The notes beneath the pieces are model-generated. The model saw nothing but the letters and a program-made list of their open reading frames with translations. It was not told where the DNA came from and ran no database searches. From contig CP099652.1 of the NCBI GenBank assembly GCA_024123955.1, forward strand, positions 5,456,001-5,520,000: a stretch of DNA of 64,000 bases, given 5' to 3'. Of the stretch, positions 16,540 through 27,136 are shown one piece after another; the first letter of the stretch is position 1; each line of letters begins with the position of its first letter. The translations under genes were made by a program, and so were the position numbers. Origin of the DNA: Oxalobacteraceae bacterium OTU3CINTB1. GTDB lineage: Bacteria > Pseudomonadota > Gammaproteobacteria > Burkholderiales > Burkholderiaceae_D.

Positions 16540-16889
16540 CACGCCATTGCCCGAAATGTGGTTCGGATCGCATTGCGACCAAGGGCTACGCAAGAAGGCT
16601 GCTATGCACTGTGGGCGCGGTTGCCGGTGCCGTTAACGGTGCGGCAGGTGCGGAGATTGGCATCGCGACTGGAATGCTTGCCGGCCCATCTGGTGCCGTC
16701 GTAGGCGGCGTAACAGGCGCAATCGTCGGTGCCTTTGTCGGTGCTGCTGCTGGTGGAGCCGTTGGTGCTGCCTTGGGCGAAATTATCGACGATAATATCC
16801 TCAACGATTTCGTTTGCTTAACATGCGACCTCAACTTCGGCAAAACAACCGGTCCAGTCCCAGTAGAATCGTTTTACGAACAGCAGTGA
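16536..16889 (+). CDS. Zinc-ribbon protein interrupted by a glycine-zipper membrane segment
   Basis: 117 residues. CPKC (5-8) and CLTC (~95-98) form the two halves of a zinc ribbon. Between them, at about 25-82, lies a long Gly/Ala-rich hydrophobic stretch with repeated GxxxG spacing (GAVAGAVNGAAGAEIGIATG, and later GAIVGAFVGAAAGGAVGAAL). This is a glycine zipper likely to form a tight membrane hairpin. Such segments occur in pore-forming or membrane-perturbing proteins. It is coupled to the small membrane protein upstream and is the last gene before the island's right end. Function unknown; a membrane-acting effector or a satellite morphogenesis factor are both possible. Confidence 0.65.
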   Translation: MTRHCPKCGSDRIATKGYARRLLCTVGAVAGAVNGAAGAEIGIATGMLAGPSGAVVGGVTGAIVGAFVGAAAGGAVGAALGEIIDDNILNDFVCLTCDLNFGKTTGPVPVESFYEQQ

Positions 16890-17209
16890 ACTATATTGGC
16901 AGTGAGGAAGCAATACCGGAGCAAAATTATTTTGTTGGTACTTTTGATGGTACGTTTAGCATTTTCCATCGATTTTCATAGGGAAATGTGATTCCAGTCG
17001 GGGACCATCGCCGCCCGCGCGCGCCACTCGGCGCCCGCCTTCGCCCTTCCCGCTCCGCCTTCCCGCTCTTCCTTCCCTTCGCTCCTCCCCCTGCGCCGAC
17101 CCATGATCCAGCCGCGCCCGCCCAGCCAGGGACACGTTTTCCGTGCGGCGGGGCCCGCCAAGCCGCAGCCGGCCGTGCTTTTGTTTGTAAAATGCCACCA
17201 AGAAATATC
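16890..17209. other. Island right end and pyrimidine-rich flank
   Basis: No gene is seen. GTTGGTAC (16934-16941) and GATGGTAC (16946-16953), 12 bp apart, match the motif at the left end and are probably integrase arm sites. The attR core follows at 16990. From 17010 the base composition returns to chromosomal GC. A markedly C/T-rich stretch runs from about 17038 to 17097. Confidence 0.6.
16990..17007 (+). repeat. attR of the genomic island
   Basis: GATTCCAGTCGGGG then ACCA: a copy of the tRNA-Arg 3' tail (3878-3897), lacking two of its six Gs. No other tRNA feature surrounds it, which marks it as the element-derived or displaced copy. Confidence 0.85.
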
Positions 17210-17237
17210 TTGCAATTGGAAAAGAATTCGGTATAAT
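17210..17237 (+). promoter_or_regulatory. Sigma-70 promoter of the secreted-protein gene
   Basis: -35 TTGCAA (17210-17215), 16-bp spacer, -10 TATAAT (17232-17237), giving a leader of about 55 bases before ATG 17301. Confidence 0.7.
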
Positions 17238-17300
17238 TTGTTTCACAACAGCAAAATATCTTCTCAGGGTTAGTTACAGCCACTTGCCAAAAGGACTGTA

Positions 17301-18764
17301 ATGAGAATTCGTACCGCACGCTTTCAATCTTTCTTTGTAGCAGTAAACCTACTACTTTCGACCACTTTCACACTCGCTCCCGTCCCCGCGCACGCGGCGA
17401 CCGATTTCGCGGCCACCACCGGTTTCGGCACGTTTTACAAGCCGTTCGCGCCCGATTCCCCATGGAATAAACGGCCGATCAATCCCGTGCTGCGCGCCGG
17501 CGAAATCAAAAAGCCGCTGTACAACCCGACCTGGATCCCGGTCGTCGACGACGGTGCGCTGTCGCTGCGTGTTTTCCTCGCCAAGGCCAGCGATCCGGCC
17601 GTCACCATCTATGGCAAGCCCGGCACCGCCGGAGTGGGCGATCCCGATACCGGCTTTTACCGCACCATCACCGTGCCGCGCTGGCCGGCCGACGTGGTGC
17701 CGGCCAGCGGCGCCGACGGCCACGCCGACGTGGTCGACACCGTCACCGGTATCGTCCATTCCTTCTACCAGCTCAAATATGCCGATGGCAAATGGACTGC
17801 TGGCATGTACTCGTGGACCCGCATCGACGGTCGCGGCTTTGGCGAGGGCGGCCACTGGAGCCAGGGCGCGCGCGCCAGCGGCGTGCCCAATATGGGAGGC
17901 CTGATCCGCATCCACGAGATCGACGACGGCGAGCCCTTCTACCGCCACGCGCTGGCCATGACCTTGCCGCGCCACACGCTCTCGGGCGGCGCCACGGAAC
18001 CGTCCTACATCCGGCCAGCCACCAGTACCGACAGCAACGCCGCCCTGAACACGGGCAGCATCCCGATCGGCGCGCTGATCATGCTGCCGTCGTGGTTCGA
18101 CACCAATCAGCTCAGTTCGCCGAAATTGCGCAAGATCGCCGCCACCCTGAAACTGTGGGGCGCTTATGTGGTCGATAGCAATTACGATACCGCATACGGC
18201 ATCCACGTAGAAAATGGCGCCAACTTCGCCCTGATGCCCGGCGGCACGTGGGATACCAAGGTGGTGGCGGACCTTGAGCTGATCCGCGCCGCGCTGCGCC
18301 AGGTCGCCAGCGCCCAACAGTGGCTCGACGGCAATGTTGTCACGCGCAACAAAGAAGCACCGATGGAGTTGCTGTCGATGCGCGGCACGTGGCTCATTTA
18401 CCAGACCAGCACCAAGGGTCCGGGCAGCTTCGACACCTGGAGCCAGGCGCTGGTGTTCCCGTACATGGCCAGCAAGGTCACCTTGATCAACTACAACAAC
18501 GAAGTGAGCAAGGTGGCCTGGGCCAAGCCGGTGCCGGGCGGGCGCGTGCGCTTCGAATCGCAGTCCACCGGCGGCGCCTCGATCCGACTGCAGGTCAATG
18601 TGGGCGGCAAGGTGGTGTTCGATAGCGGCTTCCTCGAAAACGGCGCGGCGGCCACCTTCAACTGGCCGACGGCCGCCGCCGGGCAGGTGACGGTCACGTT
18701 GCTGGCCGAATGCGGCGTCAAGCAGGCCTCCTCCACCCGGGGCGTGCTGACCAACGTGTTCTAG
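17301..18764 (+). CDS. Secreted protein of unknown function
   Basis: 487 residues. The signal peptide covers about 1-33 (FFVAVNLLLSTTFTLAPVPA then HAA). The mature part opens GTFYKPFAPDSPWNKRPINP. It holds MGGLIRIHEIDDG, then HALAMTLPRHTLSG and IPIGALIMLPSWFD. The same blocks occur in large secreted proteins of unknown role in other bacteria, sometimes linked to polysaccharide binding. The C-terminal ~110 residues (VTLINYNNEVSKVAWAKPVP onward) look like a beta-sandwich carbohydrate-binding module, ending without an anchor. A good sigma-70 promoter lies just upstream. The gene follows the island's right end but has chromosomal GC content, so it was probably there before the insertion. Enzyme activity cannot be claimed. 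Confidence 0.8.
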   Translation: MRIRTARFQSFFVAVNLLLSTTFTLAPVPAHAATDFAATTGFGTFYKPFAPDSPWNKRPINPVLRAGEIKKPLYNPTWIPVVDDGALSLRVFLAKASDPAVTIYGKPGTAGVGDPDTGFYRTITVPRWPADVVPASGADGHADVVDTVTGIVHSFYQLKYADGKWTAGMYSWTRIDGRGFGEGGHWSQGARASGVPNMGGLIRIHEIDDGEPFYRHALAMTLPRHTLSGGATEPSYIRPATSTDSNAALNTGSIPIGALIMLPSWFDTNQLSSPKLRKIAATLKLWGAYVVDSNYDTAYGIHVENGANFALMPGGTWDTKVVADLELIRAALRQVASAQQWLDGNVVTRNKEAPMELLSMRGTWLIYQTSTKGPGSFDTWSQALVFPYMASKVTLINYNNEVSKVAWAKPVPGGRVRFESQSTGGASIRLQVNVGGKVVFDSGFLENGAAATFNWPTAAAGQVTVTLLAECGVKQASSTRGVLTNVF

Positions 18765-18974
18765 CCGCGTTGTCCCGCCGCGCCTTGCGCGGCGGCCGGG
18801 AACGCCAGGCCGACGCGGCGCGTTACCGCGCGAAACGCGAAGAAGTCGGCAAACTGATGGCCAAACCGTGTAAGATATCAATATCTGTTAAGTATACGAC
18901 AGCAACAATATTGACAGCGGCCCATGCGCACCGCGGATGGGCCGCCCGAATCTTTGCTCCACGGAGTTCCCATC

Positions 18975-20879
18975 TTGAAATTTGTCCCTGAAGTAAATGG
19001 CATGCGCGCCCTTGCCGTGGTCGCGGTCGTCCTGTTCCACCTGGAACTGCCGTGGATTCCCGGCGGCTTCGTCGGCGTCGACGTGTTCTTCGTCATCTCG
19101 GGCTATCTGATCACCTCCATCATCGGCGCCGAGCTGGCCCGCGACCACTTCTCGTTCCGCGTGTTCTACGGCCGGCGCATGATGCGCATCCTGCCGGCGC
19201 TGTACGTGGTCTCGATCGCCACCGCGCTGATGTTCTCGCTGCTGTTCCCGCCGCAATTGTCAGGCGAACTGCTCAAATCAATGGTGGCGGGCCTGCTGTC
19301 GTTCTCCAACCTATGGTTCTATTTCACGGTCGATTATTTCGCCGACAACGTCACCCAGCCGACGCTGCACTACTGGTCGCTGGCAGTGGAGGAACAGTTT
19401 TACCTGGTGCTGCCGTTGCTATATTGGGCGCTGTGGCGCGCCGGCGGCGCCCGCCTGGCGCTGCGCGTGTTCGCGCTGCTCTTGGTCGTGTCGCTGGCGT
19501 GGGCCTGCTGGGTGGTCGGCGCCGAGCGCTCGGCAGCGTTCTTCCTGCCGTGGCTGCGCGCCTGGGAACTGCTGGCCGGCTCGCTGTTGTCGCTGGCGCC
19601 GCTGCAACGGTGGTCGCCGCGGCTCAAGCGCTGGCTGGCCGAGGCGGGGCTGGCCATGGTGGTGCTGGCGATTTTCCTCTACAACAGCAAGATGGTTTTT
19701 CCCGGTTACAACGCCGTACTGCCGGTGCTCGGCACGGTCATGATGATCGCCGGCGCCGGCGCCGGCGGCCTCGCCAACGGCCTGCTGCGTTCGCCCCCCG
19801 CCCAATGGCTGGGTAAAATTTCCTACTCGCTCTACCTGGTCCACTGGCCGCTGATCTGTTTGGTGTCGCTGGTGTTCGCGCTCACGTTCAAGTTCAAGCT
19901 GCTGGTCATTGCGGCGAGTCTGCTGACGGCATGGCTGTGCTGGAAATGGGTCGAAGCGCCGTTCCGCCGTCCGGTCACCGAAGCGAACAGCGGCAAGGTT
20001 ACGCGCGTCACGCTGACCGCCACCGCCGCCTGCGCGGCGCTGTTCGTGGTGTTCAACCTGGGCGGCACGCGCCTGTGGCAACAATACCCGCAGGCTATCG
20101 CGTACACCCAGCCGAGCCACGCCGACACCACGTTCTTCAACCGCGACACGTGCTTCCTGACATCCCAGTCGAACGCGCTGAGCTTCTATCGCAAGGACCT
20201 GTGCCTGACGCCTGCCACCGACCGCCCCAACGTGCTGGTGATCGGGGACAGCCACGCCGCCAACATCGTCGAAGCGCTCAAGCTGGAGGCGCCGGGCGCC
20301 CACGTGATGCAGGCCACGGCGGTCGGCTGCAAGCCCACCCTCGAGCCGGTCGGCGAGAGGCGCTGCACCGATCTGGTCCGCTATATCTATAACGACTGGC
20401 TGCCGCGCCACAAGGGCGTCGCCGCGCGCATCATCATCGCAGGCCGCTGGGACAGCGCCGACGGCGCCGCCCTGGCCGCCACGCTGGCCTACCTCCGTGG
20501 GCTGGACCAGAAGGCGACGGTCTACGGTCCGGTGCCCGAATACTTGGTGCCGGCGCCGCTGATCCTGGCCTACGAGCAGTTCTCCAAAATGCCGTTGCGC
20601 GCCTGGCTGGTCAAGACCGACCGCCGCGCCGTCGACACCGCGTTCGCCGAGCGCTTCGGTCCGGCCGCGTACTTCTCGCCGTACCGCAACCTGTGCCCGG
20701 CCAGCGGCTGCGTGATGGAACGCAATGGCGTGCCGCTGTTCTTCGACCGCGACCATTTGACGCCGCAGGGCGCGCGGCTGGCGGTGAAAGGCCTGGACAC
20801 GGAGCCTTCCGGGGCCGCTGTCGCCACGCAGGCGCCGGCCAGCACCGCGGCCGCCGCCATGAAGGCCTTGCAACACTGA
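18975..20879 (+). CDS. OafA-type membrane O-acyltransferase with SGNH domain
   Basis: About 634 residues. I prefer TTG 18975, because GGAG stands eight bases before it and the protein then begins (M)KFVPEVNGMRALAV, the usual start of the family. ATG 18924 is the in-frame alternative. Residues 1-340 are acyltransferase_3, with about ten membrane helices, the HxLW-type motif FHLELPWIPGGFVGVDVFFV, and YWSLAVEEQFY. The C-terminal periplasmic SGNH domain has VLVIGDSHAAN with its catalytic Ser, and DRDHLTPQGA with the Asp-x-x-His pair. Such enzymes acetylate or acylate O-antigen, exopolysaccharide or peptidoglycan. No glycan cluster is adjacent, so the acceptor is unknown. Confidence 0.88.
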   Translation: MKFVPEVNGMRALAVVAVVLFHLELPWIPGGFVGVDVFFVISGYLITSIIGAELARDHFSFRVFYGRRMMRILPALYVVSIATALMFSLLFPPQLSGELLKSMVAGLLSFSNLWFYFTVDYFADNVTQPTLHYWSLAVEEQFYLVLPLLYWALWRAGGARLALRVFALLLVVSLAWACWVVGAERSAAFFLPWLRAWELLAGSLLSLAPLQRWSPRLKRWLAEAGLAMVVLAIFLYNSKMVFPGYNAVLPVLGTVMMIAGAGAGGLANGLLRSPPAQWLGKISYSLYLVHWPLICLVSLVFALTFKFKLLVIAASLLTAWLCWKWVEAPFRRPVTEANSGKVTRVTLTATAACAALFVVFNLGGTRLWQQYPQAIAYTQPSHADTTFFNRDTCFLTSQSNALSFYRKDLCLTPATDRPNVLVIGDSHAANIVEALKLEAPGAHVMQATAVGCKPTLEPVGERRCTDLVRYIYNDWLPRHKGVAARIIIAGRWDSADGAALAATLAYLRGLDQKATVYGPVPEYLVPAPLILAYEQFSKMPLRAWLVKTDRRAVDTAFAERFGPAAYFSPYRNLCPASGCVMERNGVPLFFDRDHLTPQGARLAVKGLDTEPSGAAVATQAPASTAAAAMKALQH

Positions 20880-20925
20880 ACACCGCGCGGCGGATGCGCG
20901 CCCCTGGCGAGCGCCCGCCGGCGCG

Positions 20926-21314
20926 TCACGGCACGATCGCCGTGACTTCGATCTCGACCCGGGCGCGGTCCTCGACCAGCCCGGCCACCTGTACCGCCGT
21001 CATCGCCGGGTAGTGCGCGCCGATGACGGCGCGGTACGCCGCCCCCACCTCCTTGTAGGCGGCCACATACTCCTTGCGGTCGATCACGTACCACGTCATG
21101 CGCACGATGTGCTCGGGCCGCGCGTTGGCCTCGGCCAGCACGGCGACGATGTTTTCCAGCGCCTGGCGCGCCTGGCCGGCGAAATCGTCGGTATGGAACA
21201 CGCCCTGCCCGTCCCACCCGATCATGCCGCTGACGCACACCGTGCGGCCGCTGGCGGCCACGCCGTTCGAATAGCCGCGCGGTTTGGCCCAGTGCGGCGG
21301 TTGAAGTATCTCCA

Positions 21315-21318
<4 letters not shown>
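20926..21318 (-). CDS. RidA-family enamine/imine deaminase
   Basis: 130 residues. The start ATG 21318 overlaps the stop of the acyl-CoA dehydrogenase (ATGA). The fold is visible in [51 protein letters not shown] and [12 protein letters not shown]. RidA proteins hydrolyse reactive enamines and imines. The usual arginine lies in the RxE segment near the C-terminus (RARVEIE). As the last gene of an apparent 2-aminobenzoyl-CoA operon, it may speed release of ammonia from an enamine intermediate after ring reduction. That role is an inference from context. Confidence 0.85.
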
Positions 21319-22490
<1,172 letters not shown>

Positions 22491-22493
22491 TCT

Positions 22494-23348
22494 CTAATCG
22501 CCTTCGAATTCGGGTTTTTGCTTCGCCACGAAGGCGTGGTAGGCGCGGTGGAAGTCGTTGGTCGCCATGCAGATGGCCTGCGCCTGCGCCTCCGCCTCGA
22601 TGGCCTGGTCGACGCCCATGTTCCACTCCTGCTGCAGCATGGTCTTGGTCATGCCGTGCGCGAAGGTCGGACCATCGGCCAGCCCTTGCGCGAAGGCGCG
22701 GGCGGCTTCCGCCAGTTCCTCCGGCGCCTTGAGGCTGTTGAAAAATCCCCAGCGCTCCGCCTCCGCGCCGGACATCGAGCGCCCGGTGTACAGCAGTTCG
22801 GCGGCGCGGCCCTGGCCGATCACGCGCGGCAGCAGCGCGCAGGCGCCCATGTCGCAACCGGCCAGGCCCACGCGGGTGAACAGGAAGGCGGTCTTGCTGC
22901 GCTCCGTGCCGATGCGGATGTCGGACGCCAGCGCCAGCATCGCGCCGGCGCCGGCGCAGATGCCGTCGATCGCCGCCACGATGGGCTGCGGGCAGGCCAG
23001 CATGGCTTTCACCAAATCGCCGGTCATGCGGGTGAAGGCCAGCAGGCCTGGCATATCGAGCTTGGTCAGCGGGCCGATGATGTCGTGCACGTCGCCGCCG
23101 GAGCAGAAGTTCTCGCCGGCGCCGGTGATCACCACGGCCTTGATGTCGTCCGCCCGCGCCAGCGCGCGGAACAGGTCGCGCAGCTCGGCGTAGGAGTCGA
23201 AGGTCAGCGGATTTTTGCGGTCCGGCCGGTTCAGCGTCAGCGTCGCCACGCCGCCGTGGGCGTCGAACAGAAAATGGCTGGCGCGGTACCCTGCAAGCGT
23301 GGCGCGGTTGCCGGGCAGCTGGTGGGCATCGCCTTGAAGATATCGCAT
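22494..23348 (-). CDS. Enoyl-CoA hydratase/isomerase family protein
   Basis: 284 residues. The crotonase fold is clear: [32 protein letters not shown] (first oxyanion-hole strand), [20 protein letters not shown] (second), and [19 protein letters not shown]. The usual glutamates are partly replaced (AGCDMGACA), so it may use a different acid/base pair, as ring-opening or isomerising members do. AAGGAAAA precedes ATG 23348. It is located between MarR and the dehydrogenase in the aromatic-acid operon. Confidence 0.88.
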   Translation of the reverse strand: MRYLQGDAHQLPGNRATLAGYRASHFLFDAHGGVATLTLNRPDRKNPLTFDSYAELRDLFRALARADDIKAVVITGAGENFCSGGDVHDIIGPLTKLDMPGLLAFTRMTGDLVKAMLACPQPIVAAIDGICAGAGAMLALASDIRIGTERSKTAFLFTRVGLAGCDMGACALLPRVIGQGRAAELLYTGRSMSGAEAERWGFFNSLKAPEELAEAARAFAQGLADGPTFAHGMTKTMLQQEWNMGVDQAIEAEAQAQAICMATNDFHRAYHAFVAKQKPEFEGD

Positions 23349-23370
23349 GGGTTTTCCTTAATTCTTGTTC

Positions 23371-23955
23371 CTATTTTCCGTCGGCGTTGCGGTCAGCGGA
23401 GTACAGATGCTGCTTCATCTGCGACAGCAGGTCGATCAGCTGGCCCTTGTCGGCGCCGGACATGTCCTGCAGCAGTTCGGCGATCCAGCCCTCGTGCACT
23501 TCGGCCATCTCGGTGAAGGCGCGGCGTCCCTCCGCCGTCAGCTTGACGCTGTAGGCGCGGCCGTCCCTGGGATCGGGCACGCGCACCACCAGCTTTTCCT
23601 GTTCCAGCTGGTCGGTGATGCCGGTGATGTTACCGCCGGTGACCATCATCCGCTTCGACAGCTCGCCCATGCGCAGTCCGTGCGGATAACGCTCCAGCTG
23701 CGCCATCAGGTCGAAGCGCGGCAAGGTGATGCCGAAGGTCGCGCGCAGCCGGGTGCGGATTTCGGTTTCGATCTTGACGGTGCACGACAACATGCGCAGC
23801 CAAAGCTTGAGCGACTGGTGGTGGTCCTGCGTCAGGCGGCTGGCCAGGTCGAGCACCGGCTCCGCGTCCGTCGCTTGTTCGTCCGGTGCGGACGGATCTT
23901 CGTCTGGTTTTTCTCGATCGTTGTCGGATAGGGGCATAGCGTCCTTGTACGTCAC
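23371..23955 (-). CDS. MarR-family regulator of the aromatic-CoA operon
   Basis: 194 residues from GTG 23955, which overlaps the SDR stop by four bases like other joints in this operon. ATG 23937 is an alternative. Winged-helix: FGITLPRFDLMAQLERYPHG, LRMGELSKRMMVTGGNITGI, then VRVPDPRDGRAYSVKLTAEG (wing). MarR proteins of this kind repress degradation operons until a CoA thioester or aromatic acid binds. A candidate operator overlaps the promoter before the ligase gene at 28804. Its place inside the operon suggests autoregulation. Confidence 0.88.
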   Translation of the reverse strand: MTYKDAMPLSDNDREKPDEDPSAPDEQATDAEPVLDLASRLTQDHHQSLKLWLRMLSCTVKIETEIRTRLRATFGITLPRFDLMAQLERYPHGLRMGELSKRMMVTGGNITGITDQLEQEKLVVRVPDPRDGRAYSVKLTAEGRRAFTEMAEVHEGWIAELLQDMSGADKGQLIDLLSQMKQHLYSADRNADGK

Positions 23956-24764
23956 ATGACTTCACCGCCGGCGACGGCGATGGACTGTCCATTCATGGCG
24001 GCCGATTCGGCCAGGCATAGCCAGGCTACGGCGTTGGCCACTTCGGCGCTTTGCACCAGCCGCTTTTGCGGATTGCCGGCAGCCAGTTCGGCGCGGGCCT
24101 CGTCTTCGCTGCGGCCGGTCTTGGCGACGATGTTGGCGACGGCGTCGCGCACGATATCGGTCTCAGTATAGCCCGGGCAGACGGCGTTGACGGTCACGCC
24201 CTTGGTGGCCACCTCCAGCGCCAGCGCGCGCGTCAGGCCGACCACGCCGTGTTTCGCGGCCGTGTAGGCGGCGGTGTAGCGGTAGCCGGTCAGGCCGGCG
24301 GTCGACGCGACGTTGACGATGCGGCCCCATTTCGCCTCCAGCATCGCGGGCAGCGCGGCCTGGGTGCAGTGGAAGGTGCCGGTCAGGTTCACGTCCAGCA
24401 TGCGTTGCCACAGCGCGGCGCCGGTTTTGCCGAACGGCGCGGCGACGGCTTGGCCGGCATTGTTGACCAGGATATCGATGCGATCGAAGCGCTCGGCGGC
24501 GGCGGCGAAACCGGCGCGCACCGAGTCCTCGTCGGCGACGTCCAGCACCTGCGTGGCGATCTCCGCCCCCGGCGGCGACATGGCGCGCATCGACGCCTCG
24601 GCGGCGGCCAGCGCGTCGGCGTCGCGGCCGGCCAGCGTCACGCGCGCGCCGCGCGCCAGCAAGGCCTGCGCGCAGGCGGCGCCGATGCCGCGCGAACCGC
24701 CCGTGACCAGCGCGTGTTTGCCGGCCAAAGGCAGTGTGCCTTGCGAATTCAATTGGTCGTTCAT
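23952..24764 (-). CDS. Short-chain dehydrogenase (3-hydroxyacyl-CoA-type)
   Basis: 270 residues. NAD(P)-binding [10 protein letters not shown] near residue 21, D-V-A after strand 4 ([10 protein letters not shown]), NNAGQ, catalytic Ser in VNVASTAG, and the YTAAK motif (Y and K). It overlaps the stop of the monooxygenase gene and the start of MarR by four bases each. In this operon it would oxidise a hydroxy-intermediate in the late ring-derived CoA steps. Related enzymes include 3-hydroxybutyrate and 3-oxoacyl reductases. Confidence 0.88.
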   Translation of the reverse strand: MNDQLNSQGTLPLAGKHALVTGGSRGIGAACAQALLARGARVTLAGRDADALAAAEASMRAMSPPGAEIATQVLDVADEDSVRAGFAAAAERFDRIDILVNNAGQAVAAPFGKTGAALWQRMLDVNLTGTFHCTQAALPAMLEAKWGRIVNVASTAGLTGYRYTAAYTAAKHGVVGLTRALALEVATKGVTVNAVCPGYTETDIVRDAVANIVAKTGRSEDEARAELAAGNPQKRLVQSAEVANAVAWLCLAESAAMNGQSIAVAGGEVM

Positions 24765-27136
24765 TCATCCGTCCCGCGTGGTTCAACCTTGTTCGCCGAG
24801 GCCAACTGGCGCTCGCGCGCCATATTGCGCTCCATCTGCTGCTTGGCCGGCAAATACTGCCTGGGCCAGCTCACCGCCGTATAACCCAGCTTCGCCGCCT
24901 CGCACAGCGTCCACGCCGGATTGGCCAGGTGCGGCCGCCCCACCGCGCACAAATCGGCGCGGCCCGCCGCGATGATGCCGTTGGCATGGTCCGCCTCGAA
25001 GATCGAGCCCACCGCGATCGCGCCGATGCCGGCCTCGTTGCGTATCCGGTCCGCGAACGGCGCCTGGAACATGCGCCCGTACACCGGCTTTTCCAGCTTG
25101 CTCACCTGCCCCGACGAACAATCGATCATATCGGCGCCGGCGGCCTTGAACAAGCGCGCGATGCGCACCGCGTCGTCCGGCGTGATGCCGCCTTCGACCC
25201 AGTCGTGGGCCGAAATGCGCACGCTCATCGGCTTGTGGCGCGGCCACGCGGCGCGCATGGCCGCGAACACCCGCAGCGGATAACGGCAGCGATTTTCCAG
25301 GCTGCCGCCATACTCGTCGCCACGCTCGTTGGTCAGCGGCGAGATGAAGGACGACAGCAGATAGCCGTGGGCGCAGTGCAGCTCCACCCAGTCGAAGTCC
25401 GCTTCGTCCGCCGCGCGCGTGGCGCGCACGAAATCGTCTTCGATGCGGCTCATGTCGGCCAGGGTCATCGCCCGCGCCGTCTGCGAAACGCCGGCCAGGT
25501 ACTGCTGCGGCGAGGCCGACACCAGCGGCCAGTTGCCCTTCTCGAGCGGCTGGTCGATGCCGTCCCACATGACGCGGGTCGAACCCTTGGCGCCGGCGTG
25601 GCCCAGCTGCACGGCGATGTGCGCGTCGCTGTTCTGGTGGACGAAATCGACAATGCGCCGCCAGGCCTGCGTGTGTTCGGGCGCGTACAGCCCCGGACAG
25701 GCCGGCGTGATGCGGGCGTCGGCCGACACGCAGGTCATCTCGGCGAACACCATCGCCGCCCCGCCCATGGCCCGCGCGCCGAGGTGCGCCAGGTGGTAGT
25801 CGCCGACAACCCCGTCGACGGCGCTGTACTGCGCCATCGGCGACACCACGATGCGGTTCTTCAGCACCAGCTTGCGCACCTTGAACGGCGTGAACATCGG
25901 CGGCACGTGGATTGCGGCGGTGCCGGCCGGCGCCGGCAAGCCCGCCTGTTCAAAGGCGCGCGCCGCGAACCAGTCCTCATAGCCGGCCACATAGGCCGGA
26001 TCGCGCAGGCGCAGGTTTTCGTGCGACAGCCGCTGGCTGCGCGTCAGCATCGAATAGGCGAATTGCGGCGCCTCCATCGCCGAATAGCGTTCGACGTTCT
26101 CGAACCACTCCATCGAGTTGCGCGCCGCGCTTTGCAGCTTGGTCACCTCGACCGCGCGGGCCTCCTGGTAGGCCGCCAGCGCAGTTCCGGCATCTTCGGC
26201 CCGCCCGAAGCAGCGCGCCAGCTCGATCGCGTCCTCCAGCGCCAGCTTGGTGCCGGAGCCGATCGAATAATGCGCCGAATGGGCGGCGTCGCCCATCAAC
26301 ACCACCGGCACCCGTTTGCCGCCGGCGTCGTTCCAGTGCACCCACTGGTCGCAGACGATGCGCGGAAACTTGATCCACATGTTCGCCCCTTGCAGGTGGG
26401 GTGAATTCGACATCAATTCATGGCCGTCGAGCTGCTCGGCGAACAGCTGTTCGCAATAGGCGATCGCCCTGGCCTGGCTCATTTCCTCCAGTCCGGCCGC
26501 GCGCCACACCGATTCCGGCGTCTCGACGATGAAGGTCGATGTCTCGCCGTCGTACTGGTAGATGTGCGCCTGGAACCAGCCATGCGCCGTTTGTTTGAAG
26601 GCGAAGGTGAAGGCGTCGAACTTCTTGCGCGTGCCCAGCCAGACAAAGCGGCATTGGCGCGCCTCGATCCGCGGCTGGTAGCTGTCGGGGTAGCGCGTGC
26701 GTATGCGGCTGTTCAGGCCATCGGAGGCGATCACCAGATCGGCGCCATGGCGCGCGGCCAGTTCCTGGTCGTCGCGCACCTCGGTCTCGAACACCAGCGA
26801 CACGCCCAGCTCCTCGCAGCGCTTCTGCAAGATGTTGAGCAGGTGCTTGCGGCCGATGCCGCAAAACCCGTGGCCGCCCGACGTCACCTTGCCGCCTTTG
26901 AAGAAGACGTCGATGTCGTCCCAGTGGTTGAATGACCGCAGTATCTCGCGCGCGGTCGGCTCGTCGGCGTTCATCAGGTTACCCAGCGTCTGGTCGGAAA
27001 ACACCACGCCCCAGCCGAAGGTGTCGTAGGGCCGGTTGCGTTCCACCACGGTGATCTGGTGGGAGGCATTCTGCTTTTTCATCAGCAGGCTGAAATACAG
27101 GCCGGCGGGGCCGCCGCCTATGCAAAGGATGTTCAT
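24761..27136 (-). CDS. abmA: 2-aminobenzoyl-CoA (or salicylyl-CoA) monooxygenase/reductase fusion
   Basis: 791 residues from ATG 27136, which overlaps the ligase stop (ATGA). Residues 1-370 form a class A flavin monooxygenase: [16 protein letters not shown] (FAD-binding GxGPAG), and [20 protein letters not shown] with the second FAD motif GD. Residues ~400-770 form an old-yellow-enzyme FMN reductase: [38 protein letters not shown], and a C-terminal [11 protein letters not shown]. This two-domain layout is that of 2-aminobenzoyl-CoA monooxygenase/reductase, which hydroxylates then reduces the ring using NADH. The close relative annotated as salicylyl-CoA 5-hydroxylase/oxidoreductase has the same layout. 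The ligase and RidA neighbours favour the amino substrate. Confidence 0.85.
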   Translation of the reverse strand: MNILCIGGGPAGLYFSLLMKKQNASHQITVVERNRPYDTFGWGVVFSDQTLGNLMNADEPTAREILRSFNHWDDIDVFFKGGKVTSGGHGFCGIGRKHLLNILQKRCEELGVSLVFETEVRDDQELAARHGADLVIASDGLNSRIRTRYPDSYQPRIEARQCRFVWLGTRKKFDAFTFAFKQTAHGWFQAHIYQYDGETSTFIVETPESVWRAAGLEEMSQARAIAYCEQLFAEQLDGHELMSNSPHLQGANMWIKFPRIVCDQWVHWNDAGGKRVPVVLMGDAAHSAHYSIGSGTKLALEDAIELARCFGRAEDAGTALAAYQEARAVEVTKLQSAARNSMEWFENVERYSAMEAPQFAYSMLTRSQRLSHENLRLRDPAYVAGYEDWFAARAFEQAGLPAPAGTAAIHVPPMFTPFKVRKLVLKNRIVVSPMAQYSAVDGVVGDYHLAHLGARAMGGAAMVFAEMTCVSADARITPACPGLYAPEHTQAWRRIVDFVHQNSDAHIAVQLGHAGAKGSTRVMWDGIDQPLEKGNWPLVSASPQQYLAGVSQTARAMTLADMSRIEDDFVRATRAADEADFDWVELHCAHGYLLSSFISPLTNERGDEYGGSLENRCRYPLRVFAAMRAAWPRHKPMSVRISAHDWVEGGITPDDAVRIARLFKAAGADMIDCSSGQVSKLEKPVYGRMFQAPFADRIRNEAGIGAIAVGSIFEADHANGIIAAGRADLCAVGRPHLANPAWTLCEAAKLGYTAVSWPRQYLPAKQQMERNMARERQLASANKVEPRGTDE

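Larger units (their letters stand above)
3898..17003. mobile_element. Genomic island (phage-satellite-like) integrated at tRNA-Arg
   Basis: Boundaries are set by the duplicated tRNA tail (3878 and 16990). The integrase sits just inside the left end. GC content falls clearly against the flanks, most strongly at 12.6-14.7 kb. Contents from left to right: integrase; SLOG-DUF4326, DUF488 and dual-OB genes; transposase remnant; restriction enzyme and methyltransferase; OLD-type nuclease; serine resolvase; XRE regulator; secreted protein; YagK/YfjJ (Gp2-like) protein; AlpA; unknown protein; two small proteins. There are no capsid, tail, conjugation or relaxase genes. It therefore probably depends on a helper for transfer, like P4- or PICI-type satellites. 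Confidence 0.85.

Noticed and set aside
17038..17097. Triplex-forming homopyrimidine tract
   Set aside because: Pyrimidine-rich but interrupted by several Gs and without mirror symmetry, so an H-DNA claim is not supported.
17352..18881. 509-codon minus-strand frame opposite the secreted protein
   Set aside because: His/Arg/Gly-rich shadow; the plus strand has a promoter, signal peptide and conserved blocks.
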